A stretch of DNA of 64,000 nt, from positions 934,425 through 998,424 of the forward strand of contig PGYE01000001.1 of the NCBI GenBank assembly GCA_002839505.1, read 5' to 3'. The translations under genes were made by a program, and so were the position numbers. The notes under the pieces were generated by a model. That model saw nothing but the letters and a program-made list of their open reading frames with translations. It had not been told where the DNA came from and did no database searches. This DNA comes from Candidatus Peregrinibacteria bacterium HGW-Peregrinibacteria-1 (GTDB taxonomy: Bacteria > Patescibacteriota > Gracilibacteria > UBA1369 > LOWO2-01-FULL-3). This document shows, one piece after another, positions 63,771 through 64,000 of the stretch (positions are counted from its first letter, which is position 1; the number at the start of each line of letters is the position of its first letter).

Positions 63771-63792
63771 ATCAACATTTTTTTATCTGGTC
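63766..63792. repeat. 27-bp direct repeat, right copy overlapping tRNA-Pro 3' end
   Basis: The second perfect copy; it covers the CCA end of tRNA-Pro (63788-63792 side) and the leader and start of the 727-aa gene. Confidence 0.9.
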
Positions 63793-63864
63793 GGGGTGAC
63801 AGGACTTGAACCTGCGACCTCACGCACCCCATGCGTACGCGCTAGCCAACTGCGCCACACCCCG
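63788..63864 (-). tRNA. tRNA-Pro (GGG)
   Basis: A 77-nt cloverleaf on the minus strand: acceptor CGGGGTG/CACCCCG, D-arm GCGC/GCGC, anticodon stem TACGC/GCGTG with loop ATGGGGT (anticodon GGG), T-arm GCAGGTTCAAGTCCTGT, discriminator A and encoded CCA. Its 3' end is shared with the direct repeat. The 136 bp from 63865 to the window end hold no gene I can support. Confidence 0.93.
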
Positions 63865-64000
63865 AGAACGCCACCACTATATATGAATTACTTTTTTATA
63901 AGCAAGATCATTGGAAAAAAGCCTCGCCCCATGCCGCTCTCCTGTTTACAAACAACCTTCGATATGCAATAAATTCAACCGCAAAAAATCATCAACCCAC

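Noticed and set aside
63688..63972. Plus-strand ORF with VTGLEPATSRTPCVRASQ
   Set aside because: This is the well-known false protein produced by translating the complement of a tRNA; here it is tRNA-Pro.
1..64000. Genetic code 25 (TGA as glycine), used by Gracilibacteria
   Set aside because: Conserved genes such as pta and the second gap end properly at TGA, and no recognised protein needs a TGA read-through.

Overview
The window reads as a bacterial chromosome segment with the standard genetic code. TGA terminates several well-conserved genes (for example pta and the second GAPDH), and no in-frame TGA is needed to extend a conserved protein. Small genes, weak Shine-Dalgarno signals, a translation-factor-like small protein, single-TM FtsL-like proteins, three SLH-domain surface proteins and a bacterial peptidoglycan pathway suggest a Patescibacteria/CPR organism. 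A Peregrinibacteria/Gracilibacteria-like lineage that keeps TGA as stop is my best guess; this rests on gene style, not on a marker phylogeny. In the lines I sampled, the + strand is rich in C over G under genes of both orientations, so it looks like the lagging strand, and I see no skew switch that would place oriC inside the window.

Layout. 1-2.1 kb: 5' part of ftsK (minus strand) and a structured repeat. 2.1-13.4 kb: an accessory island of unfamiliar genes. It has a single gene, then a coupled three-gene plus-strand operon (1600-aa HD-domain protein, 161-aa protein, ADP-ribosylglycohydrolase), and a convergent minus-strand operon (2H-phosphoesterase-like protein, 53-aa coiled-coil microprotein, PD-(D/E)XK nuclease-like protein). 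Copies of the same repeat flank it, and it separates two housekeeping genes, ftsK and gltX. 13.8-18.7 kb: gltX, a zinc-ribbon protein, a lipoprotein, pta, an EF-Tu-domain-II-like protein and ackA. 18.7-24.3 kb: a membrane PP2C-like protein, then rpmH-rnpA-yidC-jag, an SLH-RlpA protein and a single-TM protein. 24.3-30.4 kb: tRNA-Glu, mscL, tRNA-Gln, small lipoproteins, a K+ channel, an SDR dehydrogenase, a candidate ~330-nt noncoding RNA and comEC. 30.4-37 kb: cell-envelope genes (SLH-CAP protein, LCP ligase, rluB-type synthase, DacA, MraY). 37-39.5 kb: an ECF sigma factor with a FecR-like anti-sigma candidate. 39.5-45.8 kb: fbaB-gap-fbp, rsmH-ftsL-like, tsaC and a second gap. 45.9-49.2 kb: hrcA-grpE-dnaK with a CIRCE operator. 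49.4-52.6 kb: pgi-tkt. 52.6-60.4 kb: a LOG-family protein, a Na+/H+ antiporter, a 32-aa acidic microprotein, an NHL-propeller/SLH protein, a YjjX-type NTPase and a UMPH-1-type nucleotidase. 60.4-63.9 kb: a two-gene glycosyltransferase module inserted beside tRNA-Pro and bounded by a 27-bp perfect direct repeat.

How the genes work together. Central carbon genes are prominent: aldolase, two GAPDHs, fructose-1,6-bisphosphatase, Pgi and transketolase serve gluconeogenesis and the non-oxidative pentose phosphate route, and Pta-AckA makes acetate and ATP from acetyl-CoA. Envelope genes assemble and decorate peptidoglycan and an SLH-anchored surface. The 11-kb island brings together four nucleotide- or nucleic-acid-processing folds on standard sigma-70-type promoters. 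It is the best candidate here for an undescribed system, possibly a conflict or defence module; that function is inference.
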